A stretch of 64,000 nt of DNA from Verrucomicrobiota bacterium (GTDB lineage Bacteria > Verrucomicrobiota > Verrucomicrobiia > CAIQCK01), in contig JAPLTX010000014.1 of NCBI GenBank assembly GCA_026397915.1, positions 124,001 through 188,000 of the forward strand, given 5' to 3'. The notes beneath the pieces are model-generated. The model was not told where the DNA came from. It worked only from the letters and a program-made list of their open reading frames with translations, and made no database searches. Of this stretch, positions 26,266 through 34,418 are shown piece by piece (the stretch's first letter is position 1; every line of letters starts with the position of its first letter). The position numbers and the translations under genes were made by a program.

Positions 26266-26994
26266 ATGAAGGCGTTCAATTCGTTTCTGTTGATCGTGGC
26301 GCTGGCTGCGCCGTTGCAAGCAGCGGACGAGAGCAGCAAGCCGCCCAAACCCGCCGCGCCGAAAACTGTCGTCCAATCGAAAATACGATCCGCTTCGCCG
26401 AAGCAAAACGGGCCGGAAAAGTGGATCGGTGTCATCGCAGCACCGGTGCCGGAGATGGTGCGCGCACAGTTGCCGAACTTGCCGGAAGGCCAAGGACTGG
26501 CCGTTTTCATGGTCGCGAAGGAAAGCCCCGCCATGGTGGCCGGCTTGGAGCGGTTCGACGTCATTGTGCGAGCCGACGGGCAGCCGGTAAGCTCGCCGCA
26601 AGACTTGCAACAGATCATCAACAAGCGCAACTTCGGCACGCAGGCGCGGCTGGAGTTGATCCGCAAGGGCACGCCGAAGCAAATCTACGTCATCGTGTTG
26701 GAGAAACCGGAAGGTGAGACGGGCAGCGGCGGGCCGGGCCGCGGCGGTATTTTCGGCAGCAACATGCGACCGGAAAATGTTTCGATCCAGTTCTCCTACA
26801 CCGACGCCAATGGCAGGCAGCAAACGATTGGCGCACCGACGCTGGCGGCGTTTGGCCAGAAGGCGAGAGACGACGAGGCGTTCCGCAACCAGATGCAACA
26901 GATGTTCCAAGGCTTGCAGCAGAACCCGCAGGGAATCACCATCCAACTCCGGCCGGCACAGAACGCGCCAACCGGTCCGCCGCCGAGTCCGTAG
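26266..26994 (+). CDS. Secreted PDZ-domain protein
   Basis: A 242-residue exported protein with signal peptide MKAFNSFLLIVALAAPLQA and a single PDZ domain at about residues 50-145. The domain includes WIGVIAAPVP, GLAVFMVAKESPAMVAGLE and DVIVRADGQPVSS. It resembles HtrA PDZ modules but has no protease domain. The C-terminal third is Gln- and Pro-rich (MQQMFQGLQQNPQ). It may act as a periplasmic scaffold or chaperone adaptor. It converges with the small lipoprotein gene, the two stop codons being only 2 bp apart. Confidence 0.82.
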   Translation: MKAFNSFLLIVALAAPLQAADESSKPPKPAAPKTVVQSKIRSASPKQNGPEKWIGVIAAPVPEMVRAQLPNLPEGQGLAVFMVAKESPAMVAGLERFDVIVRADGQPVSSPQDLQQIINKRNFGTQARLELIRKGTPKQIYVIVLEKPEGETGSGGPGRGGIFGSNMRPENVSIQFSYTDANGRQQTIGAPTLAAFGQKARDDEAFRNQMQQMFQGLQQNPQGITIQLRPAQNAPTGPPPSP

Positions 26995-26996
26995 CC

Positions 26997-27227
26997 TCAG
27001 CGAGTGGCCGCAACCGTCGCGTGCGGATCAGCAGTGCTCAGGTCGGGCAGTGTGGGGGCGGGCGTTTGTGGGATTTCCGGCTCCATTTGCCAGACGGGAG
27101 GACCGAGCTTGGCATCGTTCTTGACAAGGAGAGTCATGATGCCGAGCGCGGTTGGCGCTAAGGTGCAACCGGTTTGGAGCAGCGCCACCCATAGGAGTGC
27201 TGTCAAGGCGAGGCACCGATACATCAT
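26997..27227 (-). CDS. Small lipoprotein, 76 residues
   Basis: The ATG at 27227 opens a lipoprotein signal (CLALTALLWVALLQTGC) with lipobox LQTGC, so Cys21 would be lipidated. The rest is short and Pro-rich (EIPQTPAPTLPDLS) without known motifs. A longer in-frame extension exists upstream but runs into the shc coding region and is ignored. The gene starts 56 bp after the squalene-hopene cyclase stop and is probably the last gene of the long minus-strand operon. Function unknown; a membrane-associated role near hopanoid synthesis is only a guess. Confidence 0.65.
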   Translation of the reverse strand: MMYRCLALTALLWVALLQTGCTLAPTALGIMTLLVKNDAKLGPPVWQMEPEIPQTPAPTLPDLSTADPHATVAATR

Positions 27228-27283
27228 TGAGAATCTCACGTTACGTCTCTGGTCCCGGCCATCGCCCGCTGCAAGATCACTGG

Positions 27284-29191
27284 TCACTTGCTGCCGGCCT
27301 GCCGACGCCGCGAACGATAAGCGGCCAGCGCCAGCAATGGGAAGTAAATTCGATACCAGTGGTATTTGAGGTAGAACACCTTTGGGAAACCGGTGCCGGT
27401 GAACTCGTTTTCGGTCCACGTGCCATCCGGGTTCTGCCGCGCCAGCAACCACTCCACGCCGCGTTGCACGGCGGAATGGTCTCCTTCGCCCGCGACGATC
27501 AGCGCGTGAACAGCCCATGCCGTTTGTGACGCGGTCGTCTTGCCCGTGCCGCGCAACGACGGGTCGTCGTAGCTCGCGCAACTTTCGCCCCAGCCGCCGT
27601 CAGCCTGCTGGTGATCGAGCAACCATTTCACCGCGCGTCGGGCACAAGGCGCCTGCATGTCTTCGCCAACGGACGCCAAGCCGATCAACACCTGCCATGT
27701 GCCATAGATATAGTTCACGCCCCAGCGACCGAACCAGCAACCATCGTGCTCCTGCCGCGATTTGACGAGCGCCATCGCACGCTGGACCGGCTCGCGCGAC
27801 TTGTCCCAGCCGAGCGCGCCGAACGTCTCCAGCATCCGGCCCGTCACGTCGAGCGAGGTCGGATCGAGCATGGCGTTGTGGTCGGCGAACGGAATCTTCG
27901 TGAAGATCTCGTGTGTGTTGTCCTTGTCGAAGCTGGCCCATCCGCCGTCGCGGTTCTGCATGGCCAGTTGGAACTGCATTGCGCGCTCGATCGCCGCGTC
28001 GCGCGCATGTATGTCTTTCACCTCGATGTCCCGGATGACGCGCATGGCGATCGCGGTGTCATCGAAGTCCGGGTAGAACTTGTTGGCATACTCGAACGGC
28101 CAACCGGCGGGCTTGGCATTGGGCCATTTCACCTTCCAGTCGCCCTCGCATTTCAGTTCGCGGTCCAGCAGCCATTGCGTCGCCTTCACCAACGCCGGAT
28201 CGTTTGCCGGCACGCCTGCGGCTCGCAGATTGCCGATCACCCACGTCGTGTCCCAGATCGGCGAGAAGCACGGCTGCAACCGCAACGTGTCGCCTTCCTC
28301 GATCCGCAACTCTTCGAGTTTCTCCTCGGCGTGTTTCACCAACGGATGGTCGTCCTTGTAACCGAGCGCCCGCAGCGCCAGCACGGCGTTCATCATCGCG
28401 GGGAAGATCGCGCCCAGGCTGCCGCCGTCCGCGATGCGCGGCTTCATCCACTCCTCGGCCAGCTTCAGCGAGTAATTGCGCAGCGGCTTGAACGGAATCC
28501 CTTCCCAAAACCGCAGCCACCAGTTCAGGACGAGGAAAAAATTCCGCCACGAGAAAAGGCTCGGGTCGCGCGGGAACGAATAGTCCGCCTTCTCCGGCCC
28601 GCCGATGAACAGCTCGTCAATGCAATGCGGATCGCGCCACGACCGCACCGGTTTGTGGTGATAAAGCACGGTCAGCGGCACGATCATGGTGCGCGACCAT
28701 GCGCTCATGTCGTAGATGTTAAAGTAGAACCACTTCGGCATCGCGTTCAGCTCGGCGGGTATCGCCGCAACGTGCTCGAAATCGTAAAGTCCGATCAGCC
28801 ACAGGAAGATGCGCGTGTAGCTGTTCACGCGCGACGCGCCGCCTTTGGCGAGAATCGCTTCGCACGCGCGGCGCATGAACGGCTCGTCCGCCGAGTGGCC
28901 CGCCCATTTGCAGACCAGGTAGGCTTTCACCGACGCGCTGAGTTCCGGCGGTCCGCCGTGGTAAATGCACCAGCCGCCCTCTGGCGACTGCTTGGTGATG
29001 ATGTAGTTCACGCATTTCCGCAGCGCCTCCGGCGACAGCTTGCCGAGCCAGTGCAGATACATCAGGTATTCCGATTCGAGGATCGTGTCGCCCTCCAGTT
29101 CGGCACACCAATGGCCATCCGGCCGCTGTTGCCCGCGCAGCCAGGCAATCGTCCGGTCAATCGTTGCGTCCAACTGTGGTTTTGTCTCCAT
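27284..29191 (-). CDS. shc: Squalene-hopene cyclase
   Basis: Cyclises squalene to hopene/hopanol, the committed step of hopanoid lipid synthesis, at the inner membrane. The 635-residue protein has the protonating DXDD motif as Asp375-Phe-Asp377-Asp378 in YPDFDDTAIAM. Several QW repeats are visible (QRPDGHWCAELEGD, QSPEGGWCIYHGG, QNRDGGWASFDKDN, QQADGGWGESCASY, QNPDGTWTE). FWEGIPFKPL and GRWGVNYIYGTWQVL are also typical. The length fits SHC and not oxidosqualene cyclase. No hpn genes are adjacent; it follows trmL by 56 bp and precedes a small lipoprotein gene. Confidence 0.97.
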   Translation of the reverse strand: METKPQLDATIDRTIAWLRGQQRPDGHWCAELEGDTILESEYLMYLHWLGKLSPEALRKCVNYIITKQSPEGGWCIYHGGPPELSASVKAYLVCKWAGHSADEPFMRRACEAILAKGGASRVNSYTRIFLWLIGLYDFEHVAAIPAELNAMPKWFYFNIYDMSAWSRTMIVPLTVLYHHKPVRSWRDPHCIDELFIGGPEKADYSFPRDPSLFSWRNFFLVLNWWLRFWEGIPFKPLRNYSLKLAEEWMKPRIADGGSLGAIFPAMMNAVLALRALGYKDDHPLVKHAEEKLEELRIEEGDTLRLQPCFSPIWDTTWVIGNLRAAGVPANDPALVKATQWLLDRELKCEGDWKVKWPNAKPAGWPFEYANKFYPDFDDTAIAMRVIRDIEVKDIHARDAAIERAMQFQLAMQNRDGGWASFDKDNTHEIFTKIPFADHNAMLDPTSLDVTGRMLETFGALGWDKSREPVQRAMALVKSRQEHDGCWFGRWGVNYIYGTWQVLIGLASVGEDMQAPCARRAVKWLLDHQQADGGWGESCASYDDPSLRGTGKTTASQTAWAVHALIVAGEGDHSAVQRGVEWLLARQNPDGTWTENEFTGTGFPKVFYLKYHWYRIYFPLLALAAYRSRRRQAGSK

Positions 29192-29247
29192 AGTGCGGCC
29201 TTAGACGAACAAAGGGAGGCGGTATTCTACCGTTCAAGCCAGCCCGG

Positions 29248-29709
29248 TCAAGCCTTGCCCGCGCGCGTCTGCCGCAACGCCTCGTAAAGCACGATGGCCA
29301 CCGACGTAGCCAGATTCAGGCTGCGGGCTTGTGGGTTCCACATCGGGATGCGGACGCACGTCGCTGCGTTCGCCGCCAGCAACGCCGGCGGCAGCCCGAT
29401 GCTCTCGCGGCCGAACACCAGGTAATCGTTCTCGTGATACTGCGGCTCCAGGTAGCTCCGCGTCGCCTGAGTCGTCAGGAAACAAAACGTCGCGTCCTTC
29501 AGCGCCGCCGCCCGCAGCGCGTCGAAGCTCTTGTGGATGCGCACGTCCACTTCATGCCAGTAATCCATCCCCGCCCGCTTCAACGTCGCGTCGTCCACGC
29601 GAAACCCGAACGGTTCCACCAAGTGCAACGTTGTGTTCGACGCCATGCACAGCCGCGCGATGTTACCCGTGTTCGGCGGAATCTCAGGTTCAATCAGGAC
29701 CACATTCAT
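29248..29709 (-). CDS. trmL: tRNA (cytidine/uridine-34-2'-O)-methyltransferase
   Basis: A SPOUT-class methyltransferase that 2'-O-methylates the wobble base of leucine tRNAs. The 153-residue size matches TrmL/YibK. MNVVLIEPEIPPNTGNIARL is the N-terminal signature. The knot region has YLVFGRESIGLP and the SAM-binding end IPMWNPQARSLNLATSVAIVLYEALRQ. The conserved Asn-Leu-Ala-Thr-Ser segment is intact. The ATG begins 4 bp after the truA stop, so the two tRNA-modification genes are co-transcribed. Confidence 0.95.
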   Translation of the reverse strand: MNVVLIEPEIPPNTGNIARLCMASNTTLHLVEPFGFRVDDATLKRAGMDYWHEVDVRIHKSFDALRAAALKDATFCFLTTQATRSYLEPQYHENDYLVFGRESIGLPPALLAANAATCVRIPMWNPQARSLNLATSVAIVLYEALRQTRAGKA

Positions 29710-29713
29710 CGCG

Positions 29714-30460
29714 CTAATATTTCACTTTTACCAAGAATAATCCCTGCGGCGGCGCCGTCTCCACCAACGCCGTCCGCTTTTTCGACGCCATGATGCGCCC
29801 AATGTCGGCGACCGTTAGCTTGCCCGCGCCGACCTTCAGCAAGGCACCCGCCAGGCTCCGCACCATTTTGTAAAGAAAGCCGTCCGCCGTCGCCGTGATC
29901 GTCACCAGTTTGCCGCGTCGCGCCACGCTCAGCCGTTTCAGCGTCCGCACCGTGCTCTCCTGCTCGCGTCGCGGGTTCGCCGAGAACGCCGCGAAATCGC
30001 GCCGACCCGCCAGCACGCGCGCGGCGCGCCGCATTGCTGCCAAGTCCAGCGGACGCGGCCAGTATGCTGTCCATCGTTGCAAGAATGGATCCATCACATC
30101 GCCGCAGAAAATCCGGTAGCGATACGTTTTCTCATGCGCCAAAAACCGCGCGTGAAAATCGTTTGAGACCCGCTCCACCTTCAGCACGCGCACGTCCGGT
30201 GGCAGCGCGCCGTTAAACGCGCGGCGCAGATTCTTCAGTGGAATCGTCGCTCGCGCTTTGGAAACATGGAAATGCGCCACCTGTCCCAACGCATGCACGC
30301 CCGCGTCGGTCCGGCCGCTGCCGTGGACACGCGCCTTTTCACCAAGAATCCGCTCGATGGCGCGCTCAACAATCTCCTGCACCGCTGTCCCATTTGATTG
30401 CAACTGCCAGCCGGCATAGTCCGTCCCGTCGTAAGCGAGCGTGAGTTTGTAAGTGACCAT
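29714..30460 (-). CDS. truA: tRNA pseudouridine(38-40) synthase
   Basis: TruA makes pseudouridine in the anticodon stem-loop. Characteristic motifs are LTLAYDGTDYAGWQ at the N terminus, GSGRTDAGVHALGQVAHF with the catalytic Asp, KTYRYRIF and FLYKMVRSLAGALL. The ATG at 30460 gives the usual TruA N terminus. A GTG at 30499 in the same frame overlaps the ruvX stop (GTGA) and could be the true coupled start, adding 13 residues. The product is about 248 residues, normal for bacterial TruA. It lies between ruvX and trmL. Confidence 0.95.
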   Translation of the reverse strand: MVTYKLTLAYDGTDYAGWQLQSNGTAVQEIVERAIERILGEKARVHGSGRTDAGVHALGQVAHFHVSKARATIPLKNLRRAFNGALPPDVRVLKVERVSNDFHARFLAHEKTYRYRIFCGDVMDPFLQRWTAYWPRPLDLAAMRRAARVLAGRRDFAAFSANPRREQESTVRTLKRLSVARRGKLVTITATADGFLYKMVRSLAGALLKVGAGKLTVADIGRIMASKKRTALVETAPPQGLFLVKVKY

Positions 30461-30495
30461 GTTAATTGCGGCACAGACAGGAAGGTCCGCGTTAC

Positions 30496-30912
30496 TCACC
30501 TTGCCTGCATCGCATCAAGATAGTTCTGCAAGATCAACTGCGCCGCCAGCGCGTCGCGCTGGGCGCGGCGGCGTTTGCGGCTGTAATCGGCCTCCAGCAT
30601 CGTCCGCTCTGCTTGCGCCGTTGAGAGCCGTTCATCTTGCTCGACGATTTCCGCCACGACAAACTTCCGAAGTTTGGCGACAAACTCACGCACGCTTTGC
30701 GCCGCCGGGCCGTAGGAGCCATCCATGTTCCGCGGCAGGCCAACGACGATCCTCTCGACGCCGCGCTCGCGCGCCAGCGCCGCGATCCGCTCGCAGGCGC
30801 TCGCCAGCGGTTCGGCGTCCACCTGCTCCAGCGGCAACGCCAACGTGCCGGTTTCGTCGCTCGCCGCGACGCCGATGCGTCGCTGGCCGTAATCAATGCC
30901 CAGCAGCTTCAT
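30496..30912 (-). CDS. ruvX: Putative pre-16S rRNA nuclease / Holliday junction resolvase-like YqgF
   Basis: A 138-residue RNase H-fold protein. The motif LGIDYGQRRIGVA carries the first catalytic Asp; RIVVGLPRNMDGSYG and VEQDERLST add the remaining conserved acidic and Gly residues, with a final Asp in QRDALAAQLILQNYL. YqgF/RuvX is linked to 16S rRNA 5'-end processing and earlier to Holliday junction resolution. Its ATG overlaps the trpA stop by 4 bp (ATGA), and truA follows directly. Confidence 0.94.
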   Translation of the reverse strand: MKLLGIDYGQRRIGVAASDETGTLALPLEQVDAEPLASACERIAALARERGVERIVVGLPRNMDGSYGPAAQSVREFVAKLRKFVVAEIVEQDERLSTAQAERTMLEADYSRKRRRAQRDALAAQLILQNYLDAMQAR

Positions 30913-31715
30913 TGCTTCACCGCATCCACTAGTGATTTTACGAACGCGCCCATCTGCTCAACCATGTCGGGTGCGGCGCTGAGCTTCGCCACACGATCCA
31001 CGATCGCGCTGCCGACCACCACCGCCTCGGCGTGTTGCGCGACAGCACGCGCCTGTTCCGGCGTCGAAACGCCGAAGCCGACCGCCACCGGCACGCGCGT
31101 GTGCTTGTGAATCTTCGCGGTCATGCCGGCAATGTTGGTCGCGAGCTGCTGCTGCATCCCGGTAACGCCTTCGCGGCTGACGTAGTAGATGAAGCCGCCT
31201 GCCTGCTTTGCGATGGCTGCGATGCGCGACTCGGTTGTTGTAGGCGCAATAAGGTGAATCTGATGCAACAACGAGGCCTCCAACAGTTTGCGCCACGGCT
31301 CCGTTTCGTCCGCCGGCAGGTCAAGCGCCAGCATGCCGTCCACGCCGGCCGCGACCGCGTCGGGCACAAACTTCTCCATGCCGTAGCGATGGACCGGATT
31401 GAAGTAGGTGAACAGCACAATCGGCATCCGGCAGCCGTCGGCGCGCAGCGCGCGCACCGTGTCGAGAATCTTCGGCAGCGTCGTGCCGCTCTTGAGCGCG
31501 CGCTCGGCGGCGAGTTGGTTGACAACGCCGTCGGCGAGCGGGTCACTAAACGGCACGCCGAGTTCCAGCACGTCCACGCCCGCGCGCTCGAACGCCAGCG
31601 CCAGCCGCCGCGTTGCATCGAGGTCCGGGTCGCCTGCGGTGATGTAGGCGACGAAGCCCTTCTGACCGCGCGCGCGCAGTTCCGCAAATCGTTGGTCTAT
31701 GCGATTGGTCGCCAT
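30909..31715 (-). CDS. trpA: Tryptophan synthase alpha subunit
   Basis: Cleaves indole-3-glycerol phosphate to indole, passed to TrpB. The 268-residue protein starts at the ATG at 31715 with a GAGGAA ribosome-binding site; the longer frame would overlap coaX. Catalytic Glu and Asp lie in LELGVPFSDPLADG. GFIYYVSREGVTG and VAVGFGVSTPEQA are the phosphate-binding segments. No trpB or other trp gene is next to it, so the pathway is dispersed in this genome. It overlaps coaX by 1 bp (TGATG) and ruvX by 4 bp. Confidence 0.96.
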   Translation of the reverse strand: MATNRIDQRFAELRARGQKGFVAYITAGDPDLDATRRLALAFERAGVDVLELGVPFSDPLADGVVNQLAAERALKSGTTLPKILDTVRALRADGCRMPIVLFTYFNPVHRYGMEKFVPDAVAAGVDGMLALDLPADETEPWRKLLEASLLHQIHLIAPTTTESRIAAIAKQAGGFIYYVSREGVTGMQQQLATNIAGMTAKIHKHTRVPVAVGFGVSTPEQARAVAQHAEAVVVGSAIVDRVAKLSAAPDMVEQMGAFVKSLVDAVKQ

Positions 31716-32443
31716 CAATGGTTCCTCAAGTAAACAATTCTCAAACCTTCCAGTGTCAGATTCTCGTCCACACACCCGATGTCCGGTAGTTTCGCGGCAA
31801 TCAGCTTCGCATAAGCGCCGGTGCCGACCACGACGGGCCGCTTGCCGCGCATCTCGCGCCGGACGGCCGTCAGAATCTCCCGCACCAGCCCGCGATAGCC
31901 GATGATCGCGCCGGTTTCCATCGCCTCGATGGTGCTCTTGCCGATGGCGCGGCGTGGCTCACGCAGGCTGAGCTTCGGCAGCAGCGCCGTCTTTTGATAC
32001 AGGTAATCCGTCATTGCTGCCAGCCCCGGCGCGATCACGCCGCCGACGTATTCCGCGCGGTTGTTGATGATGTCAAACACAAGCGCCGTGCCAAACGCAA
32101 CGCCGATGGCCGGCACGCCGTGACGATGCGCCAGACTCACCGCGTTGGCGAGCCGATCCGCGCCGATCTGCTCCGGCCGCGGAAACCGGACGCCGATGCC
32201 GAGGTCGAGCTTGTGCGACAGCAGCAGCGGTTCCACGCCATAAGCACGCCGGATGGCGCGCCGGATCGGCGCAACAGCGTCCGGCACCACTGACCCAATG
32301 ATCGCGCCTTCCACCTTCGCGCGGACGAATCGCGGTCGCCGTTCGGCGTCGCTCGTCGGAAATTCCCAGCAGCGCGCGACCCGCTTCTCGTTCGCCAGAC
32401 CGAGATGCGTGTTCGTGTTGCCGATGTCAACCAGCAGAATCAT
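31715..32443 (-). CDS. coaX: Type III pantothenate kinase
   Basis: Phosphorylates pantothenate, the first step of coenzyme A synthesis. The 242-residue sequence has LLVDIGNTNTHLG (phosphate loop), GSVVPD, GADRLANAVSLA, VAFGTALVFDII and GGVIAPGLA, the order expected for CoaX of the ASKHA fold. The type III enzyme is not feedback-inhibited by CoA, as known for the family. Its ATG directly abuts the birA stop, and its TGA overlaps the trpA start by one base. Confidence 0.95.
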   Translation of the reverse strand: MILLVDIGNTNTHLGLANEKRVARCWEFPTSDAERRPRFVRAKVEGAIIGSVVPDAVAPIRRAIRRAYGVEPLLLSHKLDLGIGVRFPRPEQIGADRLANAVSLAHRHGVPAIGVAFGTALVFDIINNRAEYVGGVIAPGLAAMTDYLYQKTALLPKLSLREPRRAIGKSTIEAMETGAIIGYRGLVREILTAVRREMRGKRPVVVGTGAYAKLIAAKLPDIGCVDENLTLEGLRIVYLRNH

Positions 32444-33436
32444 TCATTTCTCCATCATCACATCGCCGCTGACCACGTGCTCAATGCGGCCGTCGTCACA
32501 GCGAACCAGCAACGCGCCCTCTTGGTCAAGCGCCTGCGCAAAGCCTTCGAGTCGGTGTGGGCCGATTTGCAGCGCCACGCGTTTGCCGAGCGTCGAGCTG
32601 AGTTGGCCCCACTCGCGCCGGATTTCGTCGAAGCCATCGTCGTCACCGGCGAGGCGGCAGGCGCGGCTCAATTCCTGCAACAGCGCCACGGCGAGGTCGC
32701 CGCGCAGTATCGGTTCCTGCTCCTGCTTCGCGAGTTCCATTTTCAGCGACGTGGCGATGCTGCGGACCTCTGGGGGAAAGTCGCTCATGTCGCAGTTCAC
32801 GTCGAGGCCGATGCCGAGGATGACGAACTTGATCGCATCCATCTCGGTCCGCAACTCGGCCAGGATGCCGGCGCATTTGCGGCCGGCGATGAAAACGTCG
32901 TTGGGCCATTTGATCTCCGCCGCAAGCCCGGTCTGTTGCTGGATGGCGCGCGCGATGGCGACCGACGCGGCAATCGTCAGTCGCGCCACAGAACTCATCG
33001 GCAGCTTCGGCCGCAGCAACGCCGAAAACCAAAGCCCTTTGCCGCGCGGACTTGACCACGACCGGCCCATCCGCCCACGCCCACGCGTCTGCGACTCGGC
33101 GAACACAACGACGCCTTCGGCCGCGCCGTCGAGCGCGAGCTTCTCGACGAGGTCGTTGGTGGAAGCGGTTTGTTCATAGACCAGCACTTGGCGGCCGATG
33201 ACGGTCTTGCCGAGGCGATGTTGGATGTCCTCAGCAAACAGGATGTCAGGCGACGCAGCGAGCCGGTAGCCGAGCGACGGTTGGTGCTGAATGTCGTAGC
33301 CGAGCGAGCGCAGTTCCTCGATGTGCCGGCTGATTGTGGCGCGCGTGACGCCAAGCTGGCTGCTCAACTCCGCCGTTGTGATGTGACCATCATCGGCGGC
33401 GCGGAAGGCCGCGAGGAGATGCGCATCGAGGCTCAT
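32444..33436 (-). CDS. birA: Biotin-acetyl-CoA-carboxylase ligase / biotin repressor
   Basis: Attaches biotin to acetyl-CoA carboxylase and may repress biotin genes. The 330-residue protein has an N-terminal winged helix (TAELSSQLGVTRATISRHIEEL), so it is the bifunctional form. The ligase core has STNDLVEKLA, QTRGRGRMGRSW (biotinyl-AMP loop), IKWPNDVFIAGRKCAGIL and LGIGLDVNC. A small C-terminal SH3-like domain follows. The start overlaps the nadC stop by 4 bp. coaX immediately follows, a common bacterial birA-coaX pairing. Confidence 0.95.
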   Translation of the reverse strand: MSLDAHLLAAFRAADDGHITTAELSSQLGVTRATISRHIEELRSLGYDIQHQPSLGYRLAASPDILFAEDIQHRLGKTVIGRQVLVYEQTASTNDLVEKLALDGAAEGVVVFAESQTRGRGRMGRSWSSPRGKGLWFSALLRPKLPMSSVARLTIAASVAIARAIQQQTGLAAEIKWPNDVFIAGRKCAGILAELRTEMDAIKFVILGIGLDVNCDMSDFPPEVRSIATSLKMELAKQEQEPILRGDLAVALLQELSRACRLAGDDDGFDEIRREWGQLSSTLGKRVALQIGPHRLEGFAQALDQEGALLVRCDDGRIEHVVSGDVMMEK

Positions 33437-34284
33437 TCCTCGATCTCCAGCGAGAAATCCACCGCGCGGACGCTGTGGGTGAGCGCGCCGACGCTGATGA
33501 AATCCACGCCGGTGCGCGCGATGGCGGCGACGCGGTCGAGGTTGACGCCGCCGCTGGCTTCAAGCTTGGCGCGGCCGGCAGTGATGCGAACGGCCTCGGC
33601 CATTTCCTCGTCAGTCATGTTATCGAGCAGGATCCACTCCGCGCCACCGTCGAGCGCCTGTTGAAGTTCGTCGAGGTCTTTCACTTCGACTTCGGCGACG
33701 ACGCGCGGCGCGTTCTGCTTGGCGGCATGGACGGCAGCAGCGACGGGCTTCGGGTGATAACGCTTGAGCACGACGAGGTGGTTATCCTTGACGAGAATCT
33801 GGTCGTAGAGACCTTTGCGGTGATTGGTCCCTCCGCCGACAGTGACGGCGTATTTTTCCAGCGCGCGCAGACCAGGCGTGGTCTTGCGCGTGTCGAGGAT
33901 CTGGGCGCTGCTGCCGGCAATGCGCTCGACGAACGCGCGCGTCAGCGTGGCAATGCCGCTGAGGCGCTGGAGGAAATTCAGCGCGACGCGCTCGCCGGTA
34001 AGGATGGAGCGCGCGCTGCCGGCGATGGTGGCAACGCGCTGCTTCGGCGCGGCGCGGTCGCCGTCGTTGACGAGCAGCGCGACCGTCAGCCGCGGGTCAA
34101 TTTGCCGAAACGCCTCGGCGACCAATTCCAACCCGCAAACGACGCACGGCTCCTTCGCGTGAATGTAGGCGTTGCCGCGCGCGTCTTCGGGAATGGTCGC
34201 GGTGGTGGTAACGTCGCCGCTGCCGACGTCCTCGGCCAACGCGGCGGCGACGACGGTTTTCAGAATGTCAGGTGAAAGTGCCAC
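33433..34284 (-). CDS. nadC: Nicotinate-nucleotide pyrophosphorylase (carboxylating)
   Basis: Converts quinolinate and PRPP to nicotinate mononucleotide in NAD synthesis. Hallmarks are EDVGSGDVTT near the N terminus, ERVALNFLQRLSGIAT, DTRKTTPGLR (substrate-binding), GGGTNHRKGLYD and KDNH, then EASGGVNLDRV and GVDFISVGALTHS at the phosphate site. The frame is open to an ATG at 34437, but that would extend into the divergent gene; GTG at 34284 gives the standard length of 283 residues. It is the first gene of the minus-strand operon. The start choice is moderate; the function is secure. Confidence 0.95.
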   Translation of the reverse strand: MALSPDILKTVVAAALAEDVGSGDVTTTATIPEDARGNAYIHAKEPCVVCGLELVAEAFRQIDPRLTVALLVNDGDRAAPKQRVATIAGSARSILTGERVALNFLQRLSGIATLTRAFVERIAGSSAQILDTRKTTPGLRALEKYAVTVGGGTNHRKGLYDQILVKDNHLVVLKRYHPKPVAAAVHAAKQNAPRVVAEVEVKDLDELQQALDGGAEWILLDNMTDEEMAEAVRITAGRAKLEASGGVNLDRVAAIARTGVDFISVGALTHSVRAVDFSLEIEE

Positions 34285-34381
34285 GGCAGCAGTTTCGGAT
34301 TTCAGGCGGCCGGTTGCAAGCCTTCTGCTTACACAGATGGCTATTCCTCGGTTGCGCTGCCGCCGGCTATCGTTACACTGC

Positions 34382-34397
34382 TTGAACGGTTCAACCG
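34382..34397. promoter_or_regulatory. Two overlapping palindromes between nadC and the GH28 gene
   Basis: TTGAACGGTTCAA (34382-34394) and CGGTTCAACCG (34387-34397) overlap, giving an operator-like site in the 134-bp divergent region. A weak -10-like TACACT lies just upstream at 34374-34379 for the plus-strand gene. Minus-strand TTGAAC within the same site could serve as a -35 for nadC. The role is inferred. Confidence 0.35.
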
Positions 34398-34418
34398 AAA
34401 CAGGAGATTGCTGCGATA

